From Hyphomicrobiales bacterium (GTDB lineage: Bacteria > Pseudomonadota > Alphaproteobacteria > Rhizobiales > Xanthobacteraceae): DNA of 64,000 bases. How positions within the stretch are numbered: the first letter of the stretch is position 1; each line of letters begins with the position of its first letter. This document shows positions 55,010-64,000 of the stretch, piece by piece. Under the pieces are notes generated by a model that was not told the DNA's origin, searched no databases, and saw only the letters and a list, made by a program, of their open reading frames with translations. Both the position numbers and the translations under genes were made by a program. The DNA is taken from assembly GCA_017305715.1 (NCBI GenBank), contig JAFKKG010000024.1, positions 1 through 64,000 of the forward strand, read 5' to 3'.

Positions 55010-56110
55010 TTACGCCTTTGCCCGCACCAGCTCGCGTGCGCGCTCGTCCGCGTCGAACAGCAGGCAACTTTCCGATGGAATGCTGAGCTTCACCTGCTGC
55101 CCGACATGAACACATTGTGCGGCGTCGCGATTCGATTGTTGCACCAGCATATGCCGGTCCTTGGCCAGCCTGATGCGAAACTCCGTCGACGGACCGAGGT
55201 AGCTGACCAGTTCGACCACGCCGGTCATCTCGTTGTCGGATTCGCGAGAACTTCCCGGCTGGTCGCTGGAGCTGAGCATGATCTTCTCGGGCCTGATACC
55301 GAGCAGTTTCGCGTTCGATACCTGCGAGCAGACCTTGAACGATTGGTCGCCGCCCTCCAGCACGAACCGGTTTCCGTTCAAGTCACCGCTGAAGAAATTG
55401 GTCTTGCCGATGAAGTCGGCGACGAACGGCGTCGCAGGCCGCTCGTAAAGGTCCGCGGGGCTACCGATCTGCTCGATCGCGCCCGCGTTCATCACGACCA
55501 GCCGGTCCGCCAGGCTCAGCGCTTCCTCCTGATCGTGCGTGACAAAGACAGTCGTCAGTCCGAGCGACTGCTGCAATTGCCGGATCTGAAGCCGGACATC
55601 GTGACGCAGCTTCGCGTCGAGCGCGGACAACGGTTCGTCGAGCAACAAGACATGCGGATTGATGACGAGCGCCCGCGCCAGCGCGACGCGCTGTTGCTGG
55701 CCTCCCGAGAGCTGTCGCGGAAACCGGTCCGAGAACCGGCCGAGCTGAACGAGATCGAGGACTTTCGCCACTCTCGTCTTTATTTCAGGCCTTGCGATCC
55801 GGCGCATCTCGAGCCCATAGGCGACATTCTGCGCCACCGTCATATGCGGGAACAGCGCGAACCCTTGAAAGACCATGCCGGTATTGCGCTTGTTCGGCGG
55901 AAGATCCGTTACATCCTCCTCGCCGAACAGAATTCGGCCGGCACTCGCCTCGACGAATCCGGCTATCATCCTCAGGGTGGTGGTCTTGCCGCATCCGCTC
56001 GGTCCCAGGAGAGCGAGAAACTCCCCATCGCCGATCTCCAGCGACATTTCCCTCACTACGACAGTGGAGTCGTACTGTTTCATGAGGTTCTTGAGGACAA
56101 CCTTGGACAA
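55010..56110 (-). CDS. ABC transporter ATP-binding protein (PotA/spermidine-putrescine type)
   Basis: A 366-residue subunit: ATPase domain with Walker A GPSGCGKTTT, Q-loop MVFQGFALFPHM, signature LSGGQQQRVALARAL, Walker B VLLLDEPLSALD and H-loop VFVTHDQEEA, followed by a TOBE domain (about 275-360). The layout is that of PotA/FbpC-class importers. It lies 19 bp after the permease genes and belongs with the permeases and binding protein upstream. Confidence 0.92.
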   Translation of the reverse strand: MSKVVLKNLMKQYDSTVVVREMSLEIGDGEFLALLGPSGCGKTTTLRMIAGFVEASAGRILFGEEDVTDLPPNKRNTGMVFQGFALFPHMTVAQNVAYGLEMRRIARPEIKTRVAKVLDLVQLGRFSDRFPRQLSGGQQQRVALARALVINPHVLLLDEPLSALDAKLRHDVRLQIRQLQQSLGLTTVFVTHDQEEALSLADRLVVMNAGAIEQIGSPADLYERPATPFVADFIGKTNFFSGDLNGNRFVLEGGDQSFKVCSQVSNAKLLGIRPEKIMLSSSDQPGSSRESDNEMTGVVELVSYLGPSTEFRIRLAKDRHMLVQQSNRDAAQCVHVGQQVKLSIPSESCLLFDADERARELVRAKA

Positions 56111-56129
56111 GCGTCTGCCTTTCGTTACT

Positions 56130-56948
56130 TCAAAACGTTCTACCGAGGCGAACGAAGCGATCCGAGATGATCAGCGCGATCGCGATGATGAGAACCTGGA
56201 TGGTCGCCACTGCCATGATGGTGGGATCGGCGCGGTATTCCAAATAGTTGACCATTGCGATCGGCAACGTTATCCGACCCGGCCCGACGAGGAGCAGGGA
56301 CTTCTCGAGATCGCCGAACGAAGCGATGAAACCGAACAGGACGCCCGCCGTTATGCCCGGGCGGATCAAGGGAAGCGTGACCCGAACAAACGTCGTAATG
56401 CGCGATGCACCCAGACTGAGCGAGGCCTCCTCGATCGCAGGATCGATCCCGCTCAAGGAAGCGACGAGCAAGCGCAGCACCCACGGGATCGCAATCAGCG
56501 TATGCGCAAGCATGAGGCCGTAGACCGTGGCGGCGAACTGCACGTCGCTTCGAATCTGGACCTCGATGTAGAAGATGTAGATCGCGGTTCCGGCAACGAT
56601 GGCGGGAATCATCAGAGGAGACATCAATATCGTATTGATGAGTTCCCTTCCCGGGAATCGATGCCGGGCTATGGCAAGTGCGGCGGGCACTCCGAGGCAT
56701 ACCGCGACCAACGATGCGCCGACCGCCACCTGGAAGCTCAGAAGAAATCCGTTTCTGAACGCCTCAAGGGTCAAGGCCTGCGCGAACCAGGATACCGTGT
56801 ATCCCTCCGGAGGGAAGGACACCAACTTGTTGCTGAAGAACGCAACCCACACGGTCGTCGCCAGCGGGACGAACACCAGGAGCAGCGTCATCCATACGAA
56901 GCCGAGGTAGATCCATCGCGACGGATGCGGCTTGCCGGCGGTGATCAT
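56130..56948 (-). CDS. ABC transporter permease (PotC type)
   Basis: A 272-residue inner-membrane protein with six predicted membrane segments and the EAA loop EEASLSLGASRITTFVRVTLPLIRPG, as in PotC/PotI permeases. The ATG at 56948 overlaps the stop of the first permease gene by 4 bases (ATGA), which settles the start against a much longer open frame upstream. Confidence 0.92.
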   Translation of the reverse strand: MITAGKPHPSRWIYLGFVWMTLLLVFVPLATTVWVAFFSNKLVSFPPEGYTVSWFAQALTLEAFRNGFLLSFQVAVGASLVAVCLGVPAALAIARHRFPGRELINTILMSPLMIPAIVAGTAIYIFYIEVQIRSDVQFAATVYGLMLAHTLIAIPWVLRLLVASLSGIDPAIEEASLSLGASRITTFVRVTLPLIRPGITAGVLFGFIASFGDLEKSLLLVGPGRITLPIAMVNYLEYRADPTIMAVATIQVLIIAIALIISDRFVRLGRTF

Positions 56949-57865
56949 CGGATCACGCCCGTGCGCTTCGCCGCCCCCTCGAAAAGGACCGCGGAAACCA
57001 CCGTGAGGAGCACCGTCAGGGATATCAGCATGAAGGCCAGAGCGGCAGCGAAGGGCCAGTTCATGATCGCCGTCATCTGCTTGTAGATCGTCGGGGCCAT
57101 CATGTTGAATTGCGGACCGCCGACCAGCACCGGCGTCGCGTAGGCGTTCATCGACAGGATGAAGCACAGGATGGAGCCGGCGAAGATGCCGGGCATCAGC
57201 AGCGGCAGCACGACACGTCGGAACGTCGTCAGCGGAGATGCGCCCAGATTCAGCGATGCCTCTTCGAGCGAAACGTCGATGTTGTTCATGACGCTGTTGA
57301 GCGTCACGATCATGAACGGCAGGAGCACCGACGTAAGTCCGGCAACCACCGCTCCCGACGTGTACAGCATCTGTATCGGCCCATCCGTCAGATTGAAGCG
57401 CTCGAGCAGGAAGTTGAGCGGTCCCTTGTTGTTTAAAAGGATGATCCAGCCGGCGGTTCTGGCAACGTTGCCCATGAAGAGGGGGAGAACGATGACAATG
57501 ATCAGGTAGCGCTTGAGAAAGGGCGACGTCGTACGGGCCATGAAGTATGCGACGGCCAATCCGCCAACCAGACAGAACACCGTGGTAACCGCCGAGATCC
57601 AGAGCGTGGTCCACAGGACCTGGCGGTAGAACTCGTCCTGGAAAAATCGAACGTAGTTCTCGAACGTGAACGCCTCGATGTACATTTGCGCCGCGTCGTA
57701 CTTGTTGAAGCTCAGCCGCAACATCATGAGCAGCGGAAGCATCAACAATAGCGACACGAACACGAGGGCCGGCCCCGACAACGCGTAAGGGGCCAGTGAA
57801 CGGCCGCGCTTTCCTGCCGCAACCCGACCGTCGCTCGGGGCCTGAATGGTCTCGATCGCCGTCAT
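56945..57865 (-). CDS. ABC transporter permease (PotB type)
   Basis: A 306-residue permease with six membrane segments, the first at about residues 28-50, and the EAA loop EEASLNLGASPLTTFRRVVLPLLMPG. It pairs with the PotC-type permease. It starts 10 bp after the binding-protein gene and is translationally coupled to the next. Confidence 0.92.
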   Translation of the reverse strand: MTAIETIQAPSDGRVAAGKRGRSLAPYALSGPALVFVSLLLMLPLLMMLRLSFNKYDAAQMYIEAFTFENYVRFFQDEFYRQVLWTTLWISAVTTVFCLVGGLAVAYFMARTTSPFLKRYLIIVIVLPLFMGNVARTAGWIILLNNKGPLNFLLERFNLTDGPIQMLYTSGAVVAGLTSVLLPFMIVTLNSVMNNIDVSLEEASLNLGASPLTTFRRVVLPLLMPGIFAGSILCFILSMNAYATPVLVGGPQFNMMAPTIYKQMTAIMNWPFAAALAFMLISLTVLLTVVSAVLFEGAAKRTGVIR

Positions 57866-57875
57866 GGGGACCGGA

Positions 57876-58925
57876 CTAGCTCTTGAACTCTTTGTTCCAC
57901 CAATCGAGAATATCGTTGCGGTTCTTCATCATCCACGCATGGTTTCGGGGATGGATTGCCTTTTTCTCGGCCTCCGAAAACTCGATCTGTTTGGCGGCGG
58001 CCTCGGGCAGCACGGCCTTGATGTTCGCAGGCGAATAGAACGACTTCTGAGCCAGTCCAACGAGACCTTCAGGATCCAGCAACGCGTTGCAATAGAAGTT
58101 GGCCGCTTCGGGATCGGGACGCTTCTTCGGCAGAACCATTCCAAAGCTGATCCCGATGCCCCCTTCTGCGGGAAATGCCGACACGACGTCGACGCCTTCG
58201 GACGCGAACTGCAGGTTCCGCGACTTGTATTCCGGGGCGACGATGACTTCCTCGTTCTTGAGGGCCTGCGCGATCTGCAGATGGTTCGGATAGATGCGGG
58301 GACTGCACACCTTCTTCCATTCCATCATGGTCGCCTTGATGGCAGCCAGGTCGACATTCTCGAGCGACTTCCCGATCTTCAGGGCGGCGCATTCGACGTG
58401 GTGAAACCAATGGGCATCGCTCAAGCCGATGAGGCCCTTGTACTTGGGATCCCAGAGGTCGGCCCAGCTCTTGGGCGCTTCCTTCACCTTCTTGGGATTG
58501 TACCCGATGATCCAGGCACTGTATTGCCACGGTACATAGTACGGCGTGCGTAACGGCTGAACGACGTCCTTGATGCGCGGTACGGCTTTTTCGTCCACCT
58601 CGTCGACGAGCTCCAGGGTCGTCAACTCGTAGACCGTGGCGTCGTCCATATGCGCAACGTCAAACGGCGCTTTCGGCAACCGCTTGCTTGCGATCAGCTT
58701 GGTTCGCCGCTGTTCGAACGCGTCGAGATCGCGCACCACGGTGTAGCCGGCCTTCTCGACGATCGGCTTCTCGAAGAATTGAACGGTGCGATCGTTCCAG
58801 TCTCCACCCCAATTAGCAACGATCACCTGCTTGGCCTGGGCACGTGAAGGTCCCACTCCGGCCAGGAGAGCGGCAGCACCGCTGGCTCCCGCAAGAAAAC
58901 CTCGACGATCGATCAGATAGCTCAT
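57876..58925 (-). CDS. ABC transporter substrate-binding protein (PotD-like)
   Basis: A 349-residue periplasmic protein. A twin-arginine-like signal (DRRGFLAGASGAAALLAGVG) precedes a family 1/8 binding fold: VIVANWGGDWNDRT, LWDPKYKGLIGLSD and the cleft region. It is like spermidine/putrescine or related organic-cation binding proteins. GGAGGGACGC sets the ATG at 58925. It is the first gene of the binding protein-permease-permease-ATPase-dipeptidase operon. Confidence 0.9.
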   Translation of the reverse strand: MSYLIDRRGFLAGASGAAALLAGVGPSRAQAKQVIVANWGGDWNDRTVQFFEKPIVEKAGYTVVRDLDAFEQRRTKLIASKRLPKAPFDVAHMDDATVYELTTLELVDEVDEKAVPRIKDVVQPLRTPYYVPWQYSAWIIGYNPKKVKEAPKSWADLWDPKYKGLIGLSDAHWFHHVECAALKIGKSLENVDLAAIKATMMEWKKVCSPRIYPNHLQIAQALKNEEVIVAPEYKSRNLQFASEGVDVVSAFPAEGGIGISFGMVLPKKRPDPEAANFYCNALLDPEGLVGLAQKSFYSPANIKAVLPEAAAKQIEFSEAEKKAIHPRNHAWMMKNRNDILDWWNKEFKS

Positions 58926-59318
58926 GCGTCCCTCCACTCTGCCTTCCGCCGTTCGGCCAAAGGCAACTATCCCCCGCATCTTCGCGGCTTCGGGCTCTTC
59001 CGAAGGTGACAAAAATGTATACGTCCCGTCGCTTCCGGGGCTTGTAGGAATGCGACATGGCGATGGTAGCTGTTGGGAGACGGCTGGGACGGTGCGCCGC
59101 ACGGCCCGGGACCGTGCAGGAAATAGGCAAATGCCCGCTCAAGCGCTATGCATCTGATGCTTTGTCACTCGTAGACGGCAAGTCCGAGTTTGTCTAGTGA
59201 GTTTCTCGTTCCGCCCGGAATGAGGACAACACTCTTCGGCTCGTTCGGACCGGCGCTTCGCAAGACAGCCTTAGCTAGTTCTTGCGCAGTTCTCAACCAC
59301 TCAGCGAAGCGAGCGACC
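58926..59318. other. Intergenic region between the ABC operon and the GNAT gene
   Basis: This 393-bp divergent gap presumably holds the promoters of both neighbours. The stretch near 59010-59030 (ACAAAAATGTATACG) is AT-rich in an otherwise GC-rich gap and could be promoter DNA. No ORF with support and no strong dyad was seen. Confidence 0.35.
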
Positions 59319-59804
59319 ATGTTCGAGATAAGACCGGCCGTAGCCAGCGATCACGCATCCATCTGGTCGATCATCGGGCCGGTGATCCGCGCGGGTGAAA
59401 CCTACACCCTGCCCGTCGACATGACGCAATCCGAGGCGATCAACTACTGGATCGCATCGGACCGGCACACATTCGTTGCCGTGGAAAACGGCCGGGTGGT
59501 CGGCACGTATTATTTGCGCGCCAATCAGCTTGGCGGCGGATCCCATGTCGCCAATTGCGGATACATGACGGACGCAGGCGCGCGCGGGAAAGGCGTTGCC
59601 CGCGCGATGTGCGAACACTCGCTGGTCGAAGCCAGCAAGCTCGGCTTCCTGGCCATGCAGTTCAACTTCGTAGTGAGCAGCAATGAGCGCGCCGTTCGTC
59701 TCTGGCTTTCGATGGGTTTCGAAGTGGTCGGCCGCCTTCCTTCGTCATTCCGGCGACCGACCGGTGATTATGTCGATGCTCTGGTGATGTTCAGAACGCT
59801 CTAA
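59319..59804 (+). CDS. GNAT-family N-acetyltransferase
   Basis: A 161-residue acetyltransferase. The acetyl-CoA motif is in DAGARGKGVARAMCEHSL (pattern R-x-x-G-x-A near residue 95), followed by FNFVVSSNERAVRLWLSMGFE. The nearest kinship appears to be phosphinothricin/L-amino-acid type acetyltransferases. The ATG at 59319 is used rather than an upstream frame because the first residues MFEIRPA match GNAT N-termini. Confidence 0.87.
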   Translation: MFEIRPAVASDHASIWSIIGPVIRAGETYTLPVDMTQSEAINYWIASDRHTFVAVENGRVVGTYYLRANQLGGGSHVANCGYMTDAGARGKGVARAMCEHSLVEASKLGFLAMQFNFVVSSNERAVRLWLSMGFEVVGRLPSSFRRPTGDYVDALVMFRTL

Positions 59805-59904
59805 AGCGCGATGAGATGGGTTGAACCGTCATCGCGCTTTAGCTCTTTGTTTGAGCATGATCTTTTCGGAAAACCGCTCCACACTTTTCCGGATCATGCG
59901 CTAG
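59803..59904. repeat. Dispersed intergenic repeat, family E, with strong hairpin
   Basis: A perfect 12-bp stem AAAGCGCGATGA/TCATCGCGCTTT (59803-59840) is followed by GCATGATC...GGATCATGC arms around TTTTCGGAAAACCGC. This sequence type is a frequent intergenic repeat in Bradyrhizobium-like genomes. It follows the GNAT stop and faces the convergent hydrolase gene, so it may end both transcripts. Confidence 0.75.
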
Positions 59905-59911
59905 ACGACCG

Positions 59912-60631
59912 CTATTCGGCGGCCAGGCCCATCGCGCTGCCGCCCTCCAGATACCGCACGCAATCCTCGACGCTGGTTACGTCAGCGAATTTGGCGTCGA
60001 TGTCGTAGAGATTCCATGCGACGGCTCCCGGAACGCGATCGCCGATACATTCCTTCACCGCGATGGTACGGAAGCCGTCCGCCAGGCCGTCACAGATCGT
60101 GGTTCGAACGCAGGCGGTAGCGGTCACTCCCGTGACCAGGATGGTATCGACGCCCGCGGCGCGAAGAATTCCGGCGAGTGCGGTACCATGGAACGCACTA
60201 GCCCGCTTCTTGAGAAGCGTGTGTTCGCCGGCGACAGGCGCGATCCGGGAATCGATCGCCCACAATTCCTTGTTCTGGATATCGACGACCTCGATCGGGA
60301 TCTTGTAGTGCCAGAGGCCCATGTCGGTGAATGGCGCCTTCGGATCGGTGATTTCATAAGCCGTGGTGACGTGTATCACCGGGTGTCCATGCGCCCGGCA
60401 GGCCTTCAACAGCCGCTGCATTCCCGGGATGATCTCCTCGTCCATGGCCTGCTGATCGCAGGTGAACGGATTGCCGGGCCGGGTCCACGCATTGGCAAGG
60501 TCCACGCTCACGAGCGCCGGACGCTTTCCGAAGCCAACTCGACGTTGAAATCCGCGCTCCTGATAGATTTTGCTTGAGGCCGCGAACGCCTGTTGAAGCA
60601 TCTTGTCGAGTTCTCGATTGTCTAGCTCCAC
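59912..60631 (-). CDS. Isochorismatase-family cysteine hydrolase
   Basis: A 239-residue hydrolase. The catalytic set is Asp in SVDLANAW, Lys in LLKKRASAF and Cys in TGVTATACVRTT, as in N-carbamoylsarcosine amidase and related amidases. It probably releases ammonia or carbamate from a small amide. The start is GTG at 60631: AAGGAG lies 6 bases before it, whereas the earlier GTG (60664) would place that site inside the gene. Confidence 0.86.
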   Translation of the reverse strand: MELDNRELDKMLQQAFAASSKIYQERGFQRRVGFGKRPALVSVDLANAWTRPGNPFTCDQQAMDEEIIPGMQRLLKACRAHGHPVIHVTTAYEITDPKAPFTDMGLWHYKIPIEVVDIQNKELWAIDSRIAPVAGEHTLLKKRASAFHGTALAGILRAAGVDTILVTGVTATACVRTTICDGLADGFRTIAVKECIGDRVPGAVAWNLYDIDAKFADVTSVEDCVRYLEGGSAMGLAAE

Positions 60632-60786
60632 GATGATCTCCTTGTCTCTGTAAATCGCTCTCACCGGCCCTCGTCGTCCGGATGGCGCGCCATGATCTCA
60701 CACGCCGACGGATTCAGAAGTGGTGCCTCGCCAATTATTGTTGCGTGCCGCGCATCAATCTATATCCTGCAAATCCGGGGTGCCGG

Positions 60787-61698
60787 ATGCGCTGGGACGG
60801 AAGCATTGAACTCGCAGAGTCCTTCGTCGTCGTTGCCGAGGAGCTCAGCTTTCGGCGCGGCGCCGAACGCCTCCACATCGATCAGTCCGCCCTGACCAGG
60901 CGGATTCAGAAGCTGGAACAACAGCTCGGTTTCAAGCTGCTGGAACGCACGACGCGCGAGGTAGCGCTGACGCCGGCGGGCCGATCCTTCTACGAGGCGA
61001 CCGTCGAGTTGCTTCACGAATATGCGCGCGCCGTCTCTACCTCCCGGCTGGTTGCGCAAGGCATGGCCGGCGAGCTGCGGCTGGCCTACATGTCGTTCGC
61101 GGCCACGGTCCAGATGCCCGCTCTGGTCTCGCGATATCGCCAGCACTATCCGCACGTCTCGCTGGATCTGCGCTACATTCGCACCCAGGGGCAGAAGCTC
61201 GCGCTGGCCAGCAACGAGATCGACTTGGGGCTCATGATCGGTCCGTTCGATCATCCCGATTTCGAAACCATGACGATCGCGGACGAGCCTCTCTATCTCG
61301 TCGCACCGCGCGACCATCCGTTGACACGCAAGCGCAAGATCGGCCCACAGGCGCTGGCGGAACATGAGCTCATCCTCGGAGAAATGAACGAGTGGGAGGC
61401 GTACCGCTGGCGCCTCAGCGAAATCTATTCGTCAGAAGGCTTGACCATGAAGGTCGCGCTGGAGGCCTCAAACCCCATGGCATTGCTCGGATTGGTCGCG
61501 GCCGGCATGGGGATCACGATCTATCCCGAGAGCCTGGTCGGGTTCGTGGGAGAGCGGCTCTCCTTCCGCCAGATCGATGATCCCCGATTTCGTCTGGAAA
61601 CCATCCTGGCGTGGAAACGGGCGACGCCCTCCAAATCGGTTCGTGCGTTTGTCGCGCTGGCCAGGCAGCTCGATCGACCGTCTGGGTCCCAAGCCTGA
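60787..61698 (+). CDS. LysR-family transcriptional regulator
   Basis: A 303-residue regulator. The N-terminal helix-turn-helix (LSFRRGAERLHIDQSALTRRIQKLEQQLG, about 21-49) precedes a LysR effector domain. It is divergent from the cysteine hydrolase and convergent with the gamma-glutamyltransferase gene, so either or both may be its targets. The ATG at 60787 is the start that keeps the usual spacing to the HTH. Confidence 0.9.
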   Translation: MRWDGSIELAESFVVVAEELSFRRGAERLHIDQSALTRRIQKLEQQLGFKLLERTTREVALTPAGRSFYEATVELLHEYARAVSTSRLVAQGMAGELRLAYMSFAATVQMPALVSRYRQHYPHVSLDLRYIRTQGQKLALASNEIDLGLMIGPFDHPDFETMTIADEPLYLVAPRDHPLTRKRKIGPQALAEHELILGEMNEWEAYRWRLSEIYSSEGLTMKVALEASNPMALLGLVAAGMGITIYPESLVGFVGERLSFRQIDDPRFRLETILAWKRATPSKSVRAFVALARQLDRPSGSQA

Positions 61699-61721
61699 AG
61701 CCGTCGATAGCGGGCGATCGG

Positions 61722-63590
61722 TCACCTGCCGAATGCATAGCCCTGCATGTAGCGCGGGTTGGCCGCGGCCCTCAGAATTTTCCCTTGTCTGGAGACCGCC
61801 GATAGACGGCCCAGCGACCATCCATCGACCATCTCGATTCGATGCCCCCGGTCCTGCAAATCCTTCTGCACCTCGCCGGCGAACCGGCTTTCCATCGTCA
61901 GCGATCCCGGCTTTGCACGGCGCGGGAAGAACGAGCTCGGCATGTGGTCGTTATGAAACATCGGGGCATCGATCGCGCCCTGGAGATTGAGGCCGTGATG
62001 GATGTGGCGCAGAAAGAACACCGAACTCCACTGGTCCTGCTGATCCCCGCCGGGAGTTCCAAAACTCGTATACGGCTCCCCGTCCCGGTAGACCAGCGAG
62101 ACGGAGAGGGTGGTGCGCGGACGCTTGCCGGGCGATAGCGAAGAGGGAAGTCCGGGCTTGAGCCAGAACATCTGCGCGCGGGTTCCGAGCGCGAAGCCCA
62201 GTCCCGGCAAGACGGGAGAACTCTGCAACCAGCCGCCGCTCGGCGTGGCCGAAACCATGTTGCCGTATTTATCGATGACATCGAGATGCACCGTGTCGCC
62301 GCGCACCGATCCGAGACGACCGATCCGCGGCTCACCCGAATCGGTGGCGCGCGCGACGGTGGGCTCGCCGGCTCCGAGGGCCGCGTTGCCGTCCTCGTCG
62401 CCGCCGATCAGATACGGTACCGCGTGATCGAAGCCCGCGATCGCGCCGGGACGGAATTCGACCGAAGCGGTTTCAGCCACCAGCTTGCGCCGTGTGGCCG
62501 AATAATCTTCGCTCAACAGCCGATCCATCGGAACGTTCACGAAGTTCGGATCGCCGTAGTATTTCTCGCGGTCGGCAAAGGCCAGTTTCGAGCACTCCGT
62601 GACCGTGTGCACGAATTCCGCACCGCAGGGATCCATCGATTTCAGATCGAACCCGCTGAGCAGCGCCAATTGCTGGAGGAAAACGGGCCCCTGGGTCCAC
62701 GGTCCCGGCTTCAGCACGCGGTAATTGCCGTAGGTCAGCGACAGCGGCTCTTCGTACGTTTCCTTCCAGACGGAAAGGTCCTGGCCGGACAGGACGCCGG
62801 CGTGACGCTCTCCGGACGTATCCATCACGGGGGTGCGCACGAACTTGTCGATCGCCTCGGCGACAAAGCCTTCGTAAAACGCTTTGCGCGCCGCCTCGAT
62901 CTTTTTCTCACGCGATCCGCCGGCCGCTTCGGAGATGCGCACCATCCGTTCGTACGTTGCCGCCAGCTCCGGATTGACGAACAAAGTGCCGGCCTCGGGC
63001 ACTCCGTCCTTCAGGTAGATGGCCGCAGATGTCGGCCACTCGCTCTCGAACAGGGGCGCCACGGTCCGGATCGCCGCTGCGATCCGGGGAAGCATGACAT
63101 AACCGTCGCGAGCATACGTTATGGCGGCTTCCAGGACATCGGCGAGACCCATGGTTCCGTAGTCGCTCAACAGCCGCATCCAGGCGCCGAAGGATCCGGG
63201 AACACAGGCCGGCAGGAAGCCGCTGCCGGGAATGATGTCGAGGCCAAGGTCCTCGAAACCGGCAATGGTCGCGTTGGCCGGCGCCACGCCCTGACCGCAA
63301 AGCACGCGCGCGCGGCCCGACTTGGCGTCGTGAAATATGATCGGAACCTCGCCTCCGAAGCCGTTCAGGTGGGGCTCCACGACCTGCAACGCGAAACCGA
63401 TCGCTACCGCCGCATCGAACGCGTTTCCGCCCTTTTCCAGGATTCTCATTCCCGCGGCGGTGCCCAACCAGTGGGTGGAGGCGACCACGCCAAACGCGCC
63501 CACGATCTCCGGCCGCGTCGTAAACCCGCCCTCTCCAGCATCCGGCCCATAGCTCAGTCGAAAATTACCAAGCGCCAGATTTGTCGACAT
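61722..63590 (-). CDS. Gamma-glutamyltransferase family enzyme
   Basis: A 622-residue Ntn-hydrolase. The nucleophile threonine is in GDTVHLDVIDKYGNMVSATP, where self-cleavage occurs, and GKRPRTTLS is the conserved substrate-binding motif. There is no signal peptide, unlike periplasmic GGT, so it is probably cytoplasmic. It may cleave gamma-glutamyl compounds, or be an HpxW-like oxamate amidohydrolase or acylase of the same family. Its neighbours (cysteine hydrolase, LysR, FolB-like gene, amine-type transporter) suggest a catabolic role. Confidence 0.85.
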   Translation of the reverse strand: MSTNLALGNFRLSYGPDAGEGGFTTRPEIVGAFGVVASTHWLGTAAGMRILEKGGNAFDAAVAIGFALQVVEPHLNGFGGEVPIIFHDAKSGRARVLCGQGVAPANATIAGFEDLGLDIIPGSGFLPACVPGSFGAWMRLLSDYGTMGLADVLEAAITYARDGYVMLPRIAAAIRTVAPLFESEWPTSAAIYLKDGVPEAGTLFVNPELAATYERMVRISEAAGGSREKKIEAARKAFYEGFVAEAIDKFVRTPVMDTSGERHAGVLSGQDLSVWKETYEEPLSLTYGNYRVLKPGPWTQGPVFLQQLALLSGFDLKSMDPCGAEFVHTVTECSKLAFADREKYYGDPNFVNVPMDRLLSEDYSATRRKLVAETASVEFRPGAIAGFDHAVPYLIGGDEDGNAALGAGEPTVARATDSGEPRIGRLGSVRGDTVHLDVIDKYGNMVSATPSGGWLQSSPVLPGLGFALGTRAQMFWLKPGLPSSLSPGKRPRTTLSVSLVYRDGEPYTSFGTPGGDQQDQWSSVFFLRHIHHGLNLQGAIDAPMFHNDHMPSSFFPRRAKPGSLTMESRFAGEVQKDLQDRGHRIEMVDGWSLGRLSAVSRQGKILRAAANPRYMQGYAFGR

Positions 63591-63652
63591 TGTTGCCTCG
63601 GTTCTGCTGTCGTGAGCTTTTCAGGTTGAATAGCAAAGGTTCGAATGCAGTC

Positions 63653-64000
63653 CTAGATCGCTTCCGCCCGGCGTCGATCGTCGGCCAGCTCGAGCACCGG
63701 GCGCTGTTTCCTCGTCACCGAAATCCCCAGTTCGCCGATCGAGCCGTCGATGGCGGGCCGCAAGTTGCGTATCGTCAGCGATAACTCCCGGATCGTCGCC
63801 TCGACCGAGAGCACCGCATCGGCGGCCGCCGTCGCGACCGCTGCCAGATTATCGAACCGCGGGGCTTCCAGGGCGCTCAAAATCTTCCCCGCGATGTCCG
63901 CATAGTTGACGGTATCGGAAAGACAGTCCGTGGAGGCGGCTCGACGCAGATCGATGAATAACTCCAAATCCACCTCCAGCGCAGTTGAGCCGCGTTCCGG
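63653..64000 (-). CDS. folB: FolB-like dihydroneopterin aldolase (start beyond window)
   Basis: The frame is open to the right edge, so the first residues are missing; 115 residues are seen. VDLELFIDLRRAASTDCLSDTVNYADIAGKI and the later RPAIDGSIGELGISVTRK match the end of dihydroneopterin aldolase, where the Tyr-x-x-Ile/Val of VNYADI lies near the pterin site. It makes 6-hydroxymethyl-dihydropterin in folate synthesis. It could be a paralogue serving pterin turnover in this locus. It lies 62 bp upstream of the GGT gene. Confidence 0.72.
   Translation of the reverse strand, partial: PERGSTALEVDLELFIDLRRAASTDCLSDTVNYADIAGKILSALEAPRFDNLAAVATAAADAVLSVEATIRELSLTIRNLRPAIDGSIGELGISVTRKQRPVLELADDRRRAEAI

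Overview
The window looks like chromosomal DNA of an alphaproteobacterium of the Bradyrhizobium/Rhodopseudomonas group. This is inferred from high GC with strong GC3 bias, gene families typical of that group (TAXI, NitT/TauT and Liv substrate-binding proteins, PAS_5, PilZ, a gentisate module), and short dispersed palindromic repeats of the kind seen in Bradyrhizobium intergenic regions. No rRNA, tRNA, CRISPR array, transposase or phage gene was seen. About 58 protein genes are supported, two of them cut by the window edges.

Layout. 1-5.6 kb: the end of an OprB-type porin, a CNNM/CBS membrane protein, a membrane-anchored glutamate-synthase-like protein, a patatin lipase and ferredoxin-NADP reductase (fpr). 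5.9-8.2 kb: two translationally coupled ligases, a cyanophycin-synthetase-like ATP-grasp enzyme and a FolC-like Mur ligase. 8.4-11.9 kb: an amino-acid binding protein downstream of dctA, then an MDR reductase. 11.9-22.4 kb: an Ig-repeat autotransporter, an RND pump with its adaptor, three small secreted cysteine-containing proteins and a TAXI binding protein.

22.7-29.0 kb is an aromatic-acid region built around gentisate. A flavin monooxygenase and a benzoate-CoA-ligase-type enzyme form one operon. A maleylpyruvate isomerase, MarR regulator and 3-hydroxybenzoate 6-hydroxylase-like enzyme form a second, divergent from gentisate 1,2-dioxygenase. The same 16-bp sequence lies in the promoters of the first operon and of the dioxygenase. 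29.1-33.2 kb is a NitT/TauT-type ABC transporter with a flavoprotein. 33.4-43.9 kb is mixed catabolism (enoyl-CoA hydratase, PanE-like reductase, IclR, two SDRs, Liv-type binding protein, acetoacetate-decarboxylase-like and PhyH proteins, racemase, hydrolase) plus bioB.

44-53 kb carries a RoxA/DHOR-type dihaem cytochrome next to a Baeyer-Villiger monooxygenase, PilZ and PAS proteins around a 19-bp tandem repeat, an AraC regulator and two hydrolases. 53-64 kb carries a divergent M19 dipeptidase with a polyamine-type ABC transporter, a GNAT, a cysteine hydrolase, a LysR regulator, a gamma-glutamyltransferase-family enzyme and the start-truncated end of a folB-like gene. This last group suggests uptake and hydrolysis of gamma-glutamyl, amide or pterin-like compounds, which is inference.

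The best candidates for something undescribed are the split CphA/FolC-like ligase pair, the CoA-dependent route feeding gentisate with its shared operator, and the dihaem oxygenase/BVMO pair.
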